A DNA stretch of 64,000 nucleotides from positions 12,975,879 to 13,039,878 of the forward strand of contig CM031866.1 of NCBI GenBank assembly GCA_018697195.1, given 5' to 3'. Numbering within the stretch: the first letter of the stretch is position 1; the number at the start of each line of letters is the position of its first letter. The notes under the pieces are model-generated. The model was given only the letters and a program-made list of their open reading frames with translations. It ran no database searches and was not told the origin of the DNA. Made by a program: the position numbers and the translations under genes. The stretch comes from Certhia americana. Taxonomy: Eukaryota > Chordata > Aves > Passeriformes > Certhiidae. This document shows, one piece after another, positions 24,301 through 37,400 of the stretch.

Positions 24301-27300
24301 TTCTGTGGAAGAGGGTATAAAATTGAGAATTCTTGGCTTGTGTTATAAGCTATCCACTGTTTCTAAGGAGAGAATCTTCATTAACATCTATTTTCAATTT
24401 CCATTTTATAAAACAGTTCATGCCAAACTGGGATATATCATCAAGTAAGGCCAACTTGGGTAAGCACGTGTTTTTTGTATACAATGAGAAGTACATTGTG
24501 GTCTGAATCTGTTCAGACTGAAGTCTTTTACTAAGCTGCTTTTGTACAGAGGGGTTAGAATGAAGGCTTAGAATTAACATAAGATCTCTTGTTGCTTATG
24601 ACTGCTAATATTAGTGAAAAGACTAATTGGTTTGTATGAGAATTTTAGAAATCTACTGTTGTTCTTAATATCCGGTGTTGGTCCTTCAAGTCAAAATAAC
24701 TGACTCATCCTGTAACTCAAATATTGCAGTGTTGGTTTCCATTATTCACCACATCAGAACAATGACAAGCAGACATGTACATTTTACTTGGGTTTTACTA
24801 GGTTTTCCAACACAATTAAAATAGGTGCACTGGACTATTACTGCAAGGCAGGAGAAAGCTGTGGATTGTTTCTGTTTAGATTTTTAAAAATGCCGAATTT
24901 CCTAAGTGCTTTAGAGGTCTATATTATACTGAAATCTAAGTGAGAATCTGTAATTCTGCTGAACCTATTAATGTACTTGCTGTGTTTCCCTTTTTCTTTT
25001 ATTAATAGATTTCTGTGTTTTCTCCTAAAGTTCTGTAAATGATATACAAAGTTACAAAATCCAAAATGAGACAGTTAAAAGATGTTCAGGCACAGTCATA
25101 AAGCTGTTTTGTAATTTCAAATATTTAACATCTTGTTATAACAGCAATTAATAGATACTTGGCAAGACTGACTAAAGCAGATGTTGAAAGAAGGAAACTA
25201 GTAACCATTTAACTGTGCAAAAGGGCTCAATCAGGATTTGGAGCCTATGGGAAATGTGATACGAGTGGTTATTGTTGTGTCTGCCAATTAAATAAAGCTC
25301 ATCAAATTATTCATAGCAAATAAAATCTGTTGCAAAACAAACCCATTTGACTCATAGCAGACTGTTCAAAGATGCTTCAGTTTCTCTAAATGCACATTTT
25401 CTTCATTTGAGAGAGATTAGGAGACCATGCACCATGGTCAGCAGTTGCTTTGATTGGTGATGTGCATGACAGTAACTGGGTTTTGTTCTATTCCTTGACA
25501 ACAAACATTGACATTTTGGAGGGAATAGATACTTTCCTATTTGTAAAGAACATTGTACTTTCAGTACAGTTCATAAGAGAGAAAATAAAAAAGAAGGAGC
25601 ACTAATATATCCTAGCAGCTCTAAGAATAAATCCTAGTAAAGTATTGGAGCATGACCACAATAATTTCAGTTAACTAATGAACTGAACACTTCTTGTATA
25701 AATGTTTCACTGTTAGGAAAGAATAAGTGTAGGGATTTAGAGTTCTGGTACCAGTCACACAACAACTAAGTGATACTGAATAGTCATACTAAAGTTTACC
25801 ATGAACACATAAATATAGCAGAGTGCACAGACCACACCAAATATAGCACCTTTCTTCCAAGGCTCTGACTTCTCAGACAATAAAAGTATCTTTTAGTAAT
25901 AGCATTTGTGCTGGAAATAAATTTGTGATTTTTCCTGACTTTGAATCTGCTACCAAGTGAAAGAACCCACTTACACTTAGGAGAATGGGAGCACAGTTCT
26001 TCTTTGTACTTGTTGAACTCATATACAGAAAGAAAATTGCCCAGCCCTTTAGTAGAGTCTGATTCCAGGCTATATGAAAGGATCAGACAGTGTTTCTACT
26101 TCACAGCACAGAGACAACAGTTAATGAAAGCCAAGACCTTGGAGTTCAAATCTGTTCCTTGCTGCTACTGTAACCATTCAGTGGATTAGAGAGCTTTCTT
26201 GCCATGTGGCTCTCCCACAAATGGAACAGTTTCCCATAAATAACGTTTTCAGTTAGTTGTTGGTGTTTAGACAATTCTGGGGTTTTTTAGGAAGAGCTGT
26301 GCAGCTGAGCATCTCCCATTAAATTGATAGTGAAAACCACTTCAGGCAGCTAATTCAGGTGCTGTACAACAATGATAGCACTGGAAAGCAAGGGTGAAGC
26401 TATAGCTAAACAGCAGAGTAGAAAGATAAAGACTTTAAAACTTCCTGCTTATATCTTACACGGTTTCAGGGTTTCCCTCACCTTCTGGACAGTGTGTACC
26501 TTTTTAAAAGACGCTATAACATAATTAGAACAAAATATAGAGCCTTAAGAAACCATGCATAGACTGTCTGTAGTATGTTATTGGACTTTTCAACAATTTA
26601 AGTGCTTTTACTTCTGGGAAAAAACCCAACATGCGTCTTGCTAGCTAACCTCATTATCCTGAGATAAGGATCCTGACATATCCAGAAAGCACTGAGCCTC
26701 TGTTTTTAGTAAATATTCACTCTCCCTTTGCTTCCCATTTTGTTCTGTAATTTTGCAATGCTTCTCAATGAAACTGCCTTTTTCATGATAAATAGTGGCC
26801 ACAAGCTTTCCAACCCATAAGCAAACACCCTCTGTCCCCAAATAGTCTCTGTCTTTTATCCAGCTACATCATTGAATGCCAGTAGTTCCCCCTGTTCAGT
26901 GAACACACTTCATCACCTGCATGCTCTGGACCTAAATTGTCTTTGATAGCATTTATATATACAGAATCTTTTGTCCCACAGCCTTTCAAACAAGCTAAAG
27001 ATATACATGCTTTGTCCAGAGGTCATTTAATCATGGAAATGCAGCCAGCCTCGGCTGGAAATGCAGCAACAGTTAATAGTGCATAGCAATATAAGAGCAG
27101 TTTAGGTCAGCAAACTATGAATGCATTTGTTCCTAATGAAGCTGCTGCTGTAATTTAGGAAAGAAGCAGAATAATTATTCAGTTTGGAGTTTGGCCAGGA
27201 GACCAAAATTAACAGCATTCAGACTTCAGTAAAATGCTCAAGAGTTTAAAATGGCCACAAGTAATGTGGACCTAGGTTTTAAATTTCATTTGAAAGATGG

Positions 27301-30300
27301 ATGAGCAGGTCATTTTGTTGTCAATGGGTCTCTAATTGGTTTGCCTCAGAACATTTTTTTGATCAATACTTTCTACTTCTTCATGTAACAAAGATTCTGC
27401 ATTCATCATGTCCAATATTTTTATATTCAATGCTTTGCAATCCCTTAGTTATAAACCCCATGATTTAGTAAGGTCAAAGTGAAGAAACTGAAGTAATTTT
27501 AGTAGTTTGTACATTGAAGAGCCTTGATTTTTAAAACTAATAATTTTGTCTTATATCTATGAGGAAAATCAAGAACTAATGGTTTTAGACCAAATTAGGT
27601 TTCTTCTAGGAGTTGATTTTTCTGCTCCTTCTGCTTCCTTACTAAAACAAAGATTGGAAAAAAAGTGTCCTTTTTAATTTTAACTCAATGACTCACTGGG
27701 AATTTGGATGCCCTAGAATTACAAGTGATTGTCCCAGGTGAATAATTGTTGCTAGCCCTGTCCCATGTTACACAGAGAATCTTATGATTATTCAAACCCT
27801 TCACCATGGTGCAGGGGAAGGGCTTGGCTCATCCCTCTTAGTTCATCTGCTGGAGGCTAGGCTTCTCTGCTCATCAATCAGAGCTGTGAGTGCTCCAGAC
27901 ATGAACATGGACAAAACTGATACATGGCTATTTGTATCAGGAAAAGCTGAGTGCAGAGAGACCATTACATGGACATCCATTCCTTTTCCAGGGAGCATCT
28001 TTCACTGCCAGCAAACCAGCTATGCTGCATCCACAGGAGTGCCATGCTCTTTGCTAGGGGAGCACATCCACATCGATGCACCAGCAAATCTGTGTGAGTG
28101 CAGCCTTAGCCAAGCCTATAATCTACTTTTGATCTTGGCAGTAACCTCCCACTGACAGAATTGATAGTCTCCTTTCAGTCATGGACTTCACACAACCTGA
28201 CATTTACACTCTGACCCATAATTATATTTAGAACGTACACAACCCTCTTCCTGCACAGAGAATAAAAAGCTGCACAGTACATCTTTCAGAAAACTGTAAA
28301 GATTCTACTCATCCATCCCTAGAGACAAAAGTCCTTCTCAAAGTTTTCCATCATGTTGTGCAATAGTACTTAATGTTGTCAATCTCCTATATGTGTCTTA
28401 CAAAGAAGACCAGAGAAATAACTATGACACAATTTCAGGTGAAAAATGTCCTTCCTTACAGCAGTATCATTACTTAGGAAGTACTGTATGTTATGAGGTA
28501 TTACCAAGATATATATTTTTTTCATAAAATATAATGAAGATGGAACAAACAATGTGAGACTTAACATATCTGTGACTTTCTACCAGCACAAATCAGAAGG
28601 TTTTATGAGATTATTTTATTATAAAAGTGAGTGATATGCTGCTTAAAACATGCACCAAGGGAATGAAAGGCTGCAAAATATTAAAGTAACCCTAGACCAC
28701 ATTAACATAGCCTTGATCTGCAAGAACAGTAGTGGCAATAAACTTTAGCTCAGTACTGATCTTTTTAAACTTCACCACAGTTTCTTGTAATATCCTTTGT
28801 TATGTCAAATTTTAACTTCAAATGCAGTGAGCAAATTGTCCCATGTGTTTAAGTCTGGTCCTGATTTATACAAAAGGCACATTTTCTTTCTTCAAAGGTT
28901 GACTGAACAAAGTCCAAGAATTGTACTCAAAGGATGCTTTTTGGTTTCAAGTTAGCTGTTGAAGTTAAAAGATGTGATGTTGATGTTGCTTTTACTTAAG
29001 AATGTTATACCACCGTAATCTAGAAAGCACATGATAACAACTCTCTGGTAGGTCTGCAATAAAAATATTAATTGGGAATACTTTTAAAGGCTGTCTGATT
29101 TGTCATCACCAAAGGAGGAGGATCACTGTTCCTTCAGGTGACCAAGAGTGCCTGCCCAGGGAAAAGAACATACTCACTTCTGAAATGTTCCATTTCCTAT
29201 AGATCTGAGCTTCTGTCAGTCAAAAGAGCACAAGCCTTGAAAGAAATGGAAAAATGAAACCTATTTCCCAGAAGGCACTATACTAACCACCACAGCACAT
29301 GCACTTGTAATGGATTTATGGCTTATATGTATTATAGTAGTTCCTCTTTTGGCAGCCACATTTTAAAGAAATTTTATTTACTTTCTTCTTGGACTGAAAG
29401 TTTTTTCTCCTCATAAATCAACTTGTTCAGAAGACAATCATAATGGCATTTTGCTGCTGCTTGGAAAGAGGGTGGCCAGAGCTCTACAGTCCTGAGGTGC
29501 AGTCAGGGACCAGCTGTGCTGTGAGCTGCCTTACCAGGAAGAATGAGCATTGGAGCACTGCTGCACCTTTGGCATTCCAGCACAATTCTCCAGCTGCATA
29601 TTGGTTTCAGTCCTTGGGACACAGGGTTACCTCTTCAAAAGTCAGGGTTTTGGGGGGTTTCCTTCTCTGCACCCACTAGTCTCAATGTACCCAATTTTCC
29701 CTGGCCAAAATCTCAAACCAATTTCCTTAACAGAACAGCACTACTCTTATTCAAAGGCCTCGGTGAAAATAAGCAGCCTTGCAGGGAAGCACTCCCTTCC
29801 AGAAATTATGGTATACACAGATATTTTACACATTAGGACACCGCCAACATTATACAATGCCAGCTATTGTCACACCTGTAGTAGCTGGGCCCTGTAGTTC
29901 ATTGCCAGTAGCTATTTCTATGAAGCCAAGTGTTCAATGTAACATTGCTTATATGGTTTTGATTTAGCACTGAATGAAGACAGAATATTGTCTAAATCCT
30001 TATTTCAGATTTATTAACTAGATATTATCTATTAGTTGTTGTCATATTCTGTTGTATTCGTTTTGATAAGCATTTAATTTAACATCAAATAGTTTTTTCT
30101 TCTAAGTAATGAGATCACCTTCTGCCAAAAGCAATTCCTTTTTGCCTGCTTTTTTTTTTTTGTTTGTTTTGTTTTATAAAATGAAATCATCACCATGTAA
30201 TCCAGACTAATCACTTCCCTGACAATCTGTTAGCCAACTACAGGGATACATGGCTCAAAATACAATACAAGCAAAATATGGTGTGTCAAAACCTGGGCTG

Positions 30301-30639
30301 TCATAATTCCTGATGAAGACTGGCTCCATAGCAGTACTAATGGCTCTCTAAGGACTACAGCTGAAGTGATTTGCCAGTGATACAGCCCAGATATGCCTTG
30401 CTATGAAATCTGAAAAATTATACACTTTCCGTGTAATTCCAAGTAAGAACTTAATTTCATTATGTATTTTGTTCTTCTCAAAGGGAACAGGTATTACAAT
30501 GCATGAAAAAAAGCCTTGAGAAAGGGAAAAAGGATATCAAGAACCTATAGCTAAAGGAACAAAATCTGGAAAATACACCAGTTCTTTGACTTAGACCAAC
30601 CCGCCTAAGTCTCAATAGAAAAAAATGGAGGGAAGGATT
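21336..30639. other. Single-copy DNA, no supported gene
   Basis: The longest open frame here (27,784-28,155, plus, 123 codons) has no recognisable domain, signal peptide or splice context and I do not call it. A partial tandem duplication repeats AAAATTGATACTG at 23,171-23,183 and 23,194-23,206. A T12 run sits at 30,150-30,161. Two blocks (about 25,190-25,370 and 26,990-27,320) are dense in homeodomain-type TAAT words and are described under findings. Confidence 0.55.
22298..22311 (+). promoter_or_regulatory. CTCF-like motif
   Basis: CCACAAGAGGGCAG fits the vertebrate CTCF core (CCASYAGRKGGCRS) at 13 of 14 positions; only position 5 differs. A run of nine G follows at 22,316-22,324. CTCF binds such sites to set chromatin loops and insulators. 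The match is by eye, so occupancy is unknown. Confidence 0.45.
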
Positions 30640-31456
30640 AGCATCCAGAGGGGCCTGAGAGGTTGGTCTGCCTGAACCTCATAAAGTTCCACAAGGCCAA
30701 GTGCAAGGTCCTGCACCTGGGCTCGGGCAATCCCAAGCACAAATGCAGGCTGGGCAGAGAGAGGAGTGAGGGCAGCTCTGGGGAGGAAAACTTGAGGGTG
30801 TTGGTGAATGAGAGGCTGGACATGAGCTGGCAGTGTGTGTTTGCAGCTCGGAAAGACAATCATATCCTGGGCTGCACCAAAAGAAGTGGGACCAGCAGGT
30901 CAAGGGAGGGGATTCTCCCTCTCTGCTCTTGTGAGGGACCTGGAATGCTGTATCCAGTTCTGGGGCTCCCAGCATAACAAGGATGTGGACCTGCTAGAGC
31001 AAGTGCACAGGATGTCCCAAGTATGATCAGAAGGCTGGAGCACCTCTGCTGTGAAGACAGGCTGGGAGAGCTGGGCTGTTCAGCCAGGAGAAGAAAAGGC
31101 TTCAGGGGGACCTCACAGCACCTTCCAGTGCTTACAGGGGCCCCTAAAGAGCTGGAGCAGGACTCTGCAGGGCCTGGAGTGGTAGGACAAGGGGGGATGG
31201 TTTCAAACTGAAGGAGGGAGGATTTAAATTAGACATTAGGGGGAAATTCTTTGCCATGAGGGTGGTTGAGCACTGGCAGAGGTAGAGAAGCTTAGAGAAG
31301 CTGTGGCTGCCCCACCTCTGGAAGTGCTCAAGGCCAGGTTGGATGGGGCTCTGAGCAGCATGGTCTGGTGGAACCTGTCCCTGCCCACGGCAGGGGGTGG
31401 AGTGAGATGGTGTTTAAGGGCCCTTCCAACCCAGACTGTATTATGATTCTATGATT
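30640..31456 (+). mobile_element. CR1 LINE, 5'-truncated copy with decayed ORF2 C-terminus
   Basis: About 0.8 kb. The first half translates as the end of CR1 ORF2: KFHKAKCKVLHLGSGNPKHK in one frame, then NKDVDLLEQVHR and MIRRLEHLCCEDRLGELG in others, so frameshifts have broken the frame. The 3' part holds the standard GGATTTAAATTAGACATTAG, AGGCCAGGTTGGATGGGGCT and CCCTTCCAACCCAGACTGTA segments and ends TATTATGATTCTATGATT, the CR1 octamer-type tail. The endonuclease and most of the reverse transcriptase are absent, as usual for 5'-truncated insertions. It is inactive. Confidence 0.96.
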
Positions 31457-34400
31457 TATGCTTATGCATGACCTTAAAGCTCCTCTTAATAAGTGATTAA
31501 CGTAAAAAATACCTGGGGAATCTCTCCTTCATTTGAAATTGATTCTTTTCAGAGGAGATGAATTAGAAGACAATTAAAATCAGGAATATACAGCTTCTTT
31601 GAAAGCCAGGCCTTAGGTTATGCTAGCTAAAATATTTCAGAACTGTTCTTAGAGTTGGACTATTTTTTTAAATATTTGCAATTTTTTGCTACTGTGAAAT
31701 TTTTAAAGATTAATTCATAACAAAAATTATCATCACCTCACCAGAATCCCTAGGGACAGTTGTAAAAGCTTTTAAACTGACTTTTTTGGCTAAAAGGAAT
31801 TATGGAAAACTTCTGCACCCATTTCAGAATTTACATTATATATGACCTATAAAAATATAATCTCATCCTCGTTGCTTGATTTCTTATTTCTGCATCAAAA
31901 AGGAATGGAAATGTGATATTAAATGTACTACTCAGCCTTAAAGTTTGAGTAAATGACTCATATGAATTTTTGCATTATCTCTTGACAAATACCATACAGA
32001 ATGGACAGGCAAAAACAGAGGCACCATTTTGCAAAACTTGTTTGCTGCCATTTGCAGACTGTCATTTCAGAGCAAATGGAAAAATCAGTTTTATCTCTTT
32101 TGCATTAATAAAAACTGATGTATTTGAAGTGCAATAACTTTTGTAGAATCTCATATGGCAATTCCACTAATCTGGAATAAAGACTGAAAGACACATTTTT
32201 TCAATACAACATGTGGTCACCAGAAACACTATGATTTTATCTAAAAAATTAAAAGGAGCCAATGGTCCTGTAGTAAATAAAGGAAAAAAAATCCTAAATT
32301 TTTAGTCACAAATTGCTTTCTAAAAATGTTTCTGACCTAAAATTCACGGACCTGAGCAAAGGTGCATATTTGTTGCATTTTCTGTATCAAAGGGAAATTA
32401 CTGTATTTATAATAAATTGTGTATTTCTATAATGTGCCATTAAAACATAATACTCCACAATATATTCTGCTTTCTTATTCCATTTTTTATAAGATTTTCC
32501 AAAGTCCATGATGAGAAACATATACATGCAATTCAGCAACACTTTATAAACTTTGTACAAAGATGGTTAAGCCAGCTAGAGAGCAAAATTTGACCTAACA
32601 AATATATAGCATCAAGCATTTATCCAATGCTTTGCCAAAGTTTCAAATACATTATGTTTAGTGCAACATTTTTCAATTTTTTTACTCCCTTCTCTTATTT
32701 TTTAGGGGAGATGAAATTCCATGAGTAACAAATTCAGACCTACCCATGACTGAGTTTGCTTTTCTCAGTCACATTTAGGAGATTGCCCTAAGCCAGTGGT
32801 GTAAGTATGAAAACATTGTTAGTGTATTGCAATACAAACATTCCTAGTTACATCTTGATTTCAGAGCTATCTTCTACAGTATACCTTATATCTGGAAAAC
32901 ACACTCTTGACATTTTTAAGGAGAACAGAGACTGAATTCCTCAATTTCAGGGTACAGAACATAATTGAGGTGCTTGCCTGAGGCTGATGCCAGAACCTGC
33001 ATTTTTAAATGTGTGTTCCTCTACTGCCATATTAACTAGCTGTCAGGCATGAACTGCAGAGCAGATTGGACCATCTGTGGGGGAATATGACAAGAAAGAT
33101 TTCTGTCCAATAGTTTGAATTCTTTCTCTGCAGGAAATTTCAGTGTAAGATGCCAAATGGAATTTGGAAATTAAAAATAAATTAGTAATAATTTTGAAGC
33201 TATAATTAGAAAATCAAGGAATACAGAGTAGGACATGGAGCTATTAAATCTCCATGGAAAGGCCAGCTGCCTGCCTGTGTGCTCTTCCTAAGGGTGGTAT
33301 GAGGGCAGTGCAGGCCAACAGTGGCTGCCCTGGATTTCATGCCACAGTGCAGAGTGAAGAAAGACACAGATAAGGAGCTACAGGTCCACGTGCCCCAGGT
33401 AGTGTGGACTTAGCAAGGTTTGCACCCCATGAATGAGGCTCTTGCAATAGCACTGCTCTTCTCCATAGTAAATACTACATAGTGAATTTTAGACTCCTTG
33501 CCTATTCCCTGATCACCACAAACCTAGGAGTTATCTAGAAAATTCACAAGACTGACACCTGTGCTCTGTCCCGCAGGTTATTCAACAAATAACATGCCAC
33601 ATGTTAAGGTTTTGGAACATTCAACCTGGAATAAACATACATGAAAGAAACTTGAGAAGTTGGTATACACCATAAATTTTAAATGTTTTTGCAATGCACG
33701 TTATGATCAGAGTCACTTTAATGCTTGCTTCCTTCTCCTTCTTTGTCTCCCAAGCAAGTAACTCAAAGATGAGCTCTACTATCATTTTATTTGAGTGGAT
33801 CTGTGGCAGCTCTCTGGGTTATTGACATTGTTACTCCCACAGTGCTCATCCGTCCCTCAGCACTGCTTGCCTCCAGCCCTTCACTCAGCTTCCTTTTCAA
33901 AGTAAAGGCACTTCTCAAGCACTTTGGTGAACCACAGCTGCTTAAAAGCCACAAGCACAAACTGGTCATTTGGCAAAGAATATTAATCTTACCCAACTGA
34001 CGTAATCAGCTTTTCTCAATTAGCACTTATGGATGCTGCATATGCTCAAGGGCTTGTTTGCAGTGCACTTGGCTGCAATAGGCGTGACTCCCAGATGGAG
34101 AACTAGCTTTGTCTTATCCATGGTGCCACCCATGAAATGTTTCCACACACAAATGAAGGAACACAGCTAGGAAAATAAAGAAAGTGGACCTAGAGAAAAC
34201 ACCCTGATGGGGTTTCTTTTTAATTATATGTCTGCTTTTTTGGCATATTCCAGAATGCTAAAAATGAATACCACAGATGGAGGGTGGGTGTTAAAGGCCC
34301 ACCGAACACTGAAATTTTACTAATCTGTTATAACAGGAAACATCTGTGCTAAATACAGTGTTTCACAGCTCTTCCCATTTCAGTTGTGGAACATCAGTAT

Positions 34401-37400
34401 TTACAGGACACTACCAAGAAATCGTTTGAATTCATGGTCACAGTCACTTCAAACCTAATAGTGACTGATCTGTTGCTCTGAATAATTTCAACAACTTTGT
34501 AACAATTTTGGATTTTGGAATGCCAATGTATTTAATCAATTATCCTATGCTTTATCCAGACATCAAAGATTTGCAGTTCCAGAGCTAACAGAAACAACTA
34601 TTTCAATTCCTTCTAGAAGATTACATTCATTTCTATTTTTGTGAGCAAAGTCAACAGTTCTTTTACCAATCTGTAACATTTTCAGGCAGTTTTTCAGACC
34701 AGGTTTTCAGAAAGTTTGGAGAAGATTTTAAATGCATGTTTATCCTAACTGATGCTTAAAGTATTTAAGGCTTCTTCATCCCTCAACTAAGCCAATTTTC
34801 TCTCTTACAATCTCCTCTAATCTTTTAGTAATGTAGGAACTGCCACAATACATCAGATCCAAGGGTGTATCCACCCCAGTATCTAAGTCCTGCTAGGACT
34901 GGCAAGAGCTGTGTCAGGTCCTGGAACAAACAAAACATTTAGGATTGATAATTAACCACCTCAAACAGTCTGCTGCCCCCTCATCTACTCTGTATATATT
35001 AATCCTATTATTCTCCTTTGGTTTTCTTGTCTGTTTGTTCATCCCTTTTCATGAAGATTCAATTTTAATGACAGCAGCTCCTCAGAGAACCGGGTTTTGC
35101 TCCTGCGAGCATGTTAAGTTCTAAGAGACATCATCAATCAGCCTTTGAATGTTTAGTGTCTTTCAAGTTTCTTTACTTTGGCATGGTTCTTTGCCTTTTG
35201 TATAAGTGCCTTCATGTGTATCCTCTTCAAATACATACAAGAAGCCCTGGTTGTCTTGTTCTTGCTGCCTTCTTTATCCATAAGAGCCATCAATCAATAT
35301 CTGAAACAAGCCTGCTTTCTATTTGTTGTTACAAATTCTCCCTCCTAAATACAGTAGCTCGAAAGCAAAGGAGAGAGCACTTTTGGTTTTCCTCTGTATT
35401 CATCTGTTTCAGATATGCTTCTGTTAGATGTGAGGGAGGTGAACAAACAAGGCAGCTTCAAAAGACATTGCTCTTGTGTTGGTTTTGCTTAAAACCATGA
35501 AGTTCAGTCCTCAGGGGGAAGGAGGCTGGGCTGGATCTCAGTCTTCCAATGAGCTTTGTTGCACGTTTGGCTATTTCTTACACAGACCAATGAAGGGAAA
35601 TGCTCTCAGCAGGCACACTGAGGGTTCCAAAAGCACATCTGCTCTTCACAGTCACATCTATTGACACCCCAGTGCTGATTTGGGGAAGATTTCCTATGTG
35701 TTACAGGAAACACTGTGTAAAAGCTGCTTTAACAACAAAAAAATTCAGTGCAAACTTTTACAGGTCATCCCTGAAATATGACACTGACAACAGCGAATAT
35801 CCAAAATAAGACAGAATGCAGGTGGATAAAAGGTATGCAGCTGCACTATGCCTTCCAGTAGTGCATAATCATGCAGAAATTTAGTCCTGTCTGCTGAAGA
35901 ACAGAAATAATTGTAATGGGAGGCAGGCAGCAGGCCAGCTTCTAACATGTCTTAAGGCATGGGGTAATATGCAAACCTCCAATATTCCACACATAATGGA
36001 AGAGCATGGGCAGTCCAGATGTACTGGGATTTGTTCTCCCCTTTTATTTGGTTCATCAATTCTGTGCTTTTCTGATTTGTCTAGCTTTGAGAGATATACT
36101 CCCCATGAACTGTCTGAGAAAGACAGACAGACCCAAAAGAAACACATTCTTCTAAGGCAATCAAACAAGTAATGCATTGGGATGAAAAGCACACAGCAAA
36201 AATCAAAGTAAACAAAAAAATGCCTTTTTTAAAAGTTTGAAGTAGAAGCACACGACCCACTTATAATACAATTATACACATGCTTGGCAGTTGTATTTGG
36301 GTTCTCTTCTTTGTTTACAGCCTTCTATAATAAGAATTACTCAGTGCGGCACATTTCAAAAATTATTGAAAGGCACAAATATACAAAATCTGCTAAACTT
36401 GTGGGAAAACTTGAAATTGCAAGAATGTAATTCTTATTCCCAAATATGCTTCCAAGGAAAGTCTGATAATATTCCAGGTAATGAGTCATGGAAGAAGACT
36501 ACCTTATCGGGGGCTACAGAGTATGAAATGCGTCTTGAAGGAGAAATTCATATTTCACAACACTATGCTCATGCAAATAAGTGGTTTTCTATCATGTCAG
36601 GAAACAAAGTTTGCTGATCAATTATTTAGTTTTGAATTTAATACTGAAAGGTCTGATGGCTCAATAGCTATTGCTTTAAAGGAAGTTTCAGACTCATGTG
36701 CAGCTGCTGTATATCTGACATAAACCATGAATCTACATACAAAAGTCCATCTAAAAATGTCTCTTCAGAGTTATTTGATACTAAAAAATCCTAGAAAAGA
36801 TAAAACAGGCAGAATAAATTTTGGATTTAAAAAGTGCATTAAAAATTCAACCACATAAAAATTTTCTTACTCTATAACCTCAGACATATTAGCATAACCA
36901 TCACATGAATCTTTTTTTCAGATGCTAGGGTTATTATAGGAACACAGGGCGGATCCTCAGCTGGTGAAAATCATTAGAGCTGCACAGAAGCCAATTTATG
37001 CTAGCTGAAGTTCTGGCCCATAAAATCTCTTCTAAACCTGAAAGAACATCTTGTACTACAATATAACTGGTCTTCAGGTGATTGAAAAGCATCTTGATGA
37101 ACAGTGTGGTTTCAGGGAAAAAAGCAGGACTGTATGCCTGACAAATTTCTGCTCTGTGTTCCTTTTTTTAACTTGATTAGAAAGATATATTCAAGCAAAA
37201 ACTTGCATGGCACAATGCATCATTAGTCACACGCTGCTTCCCAATAGTGAAACCATCAATTTTATTTTAGATGTGAATATGTGCAAGAGGTCTAACTGTA
37301 ACTGGAACATTAGCCAGGAAACAGATGGGGACTGTGATGAAGAGTCTACCTCCTGGGTATATGTTGTACAAGCAGCAGCTCAGCAGAAGAGAGAAGGTTA

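Noticed and set aside
27784..28155. 123-codon plus-strand frame
   Set aside because: No domain, signal peptide, splice context or codon bias that I can see; a length like this is expected occasionally by chance in 64 kb.
30612..31211. Cluster of open frames on both strands
   Set aside because: All lie in the CR1 copy; the plus-strand ones are broken pieces of CR1 ORF2 and the minus-strand ones are shadows.
35111..35500. 129-codon plus-strand frame
   Set aside because: Cys/Phe/Leu-rich without recognisable motif; starts and ends at unremarkable sites.
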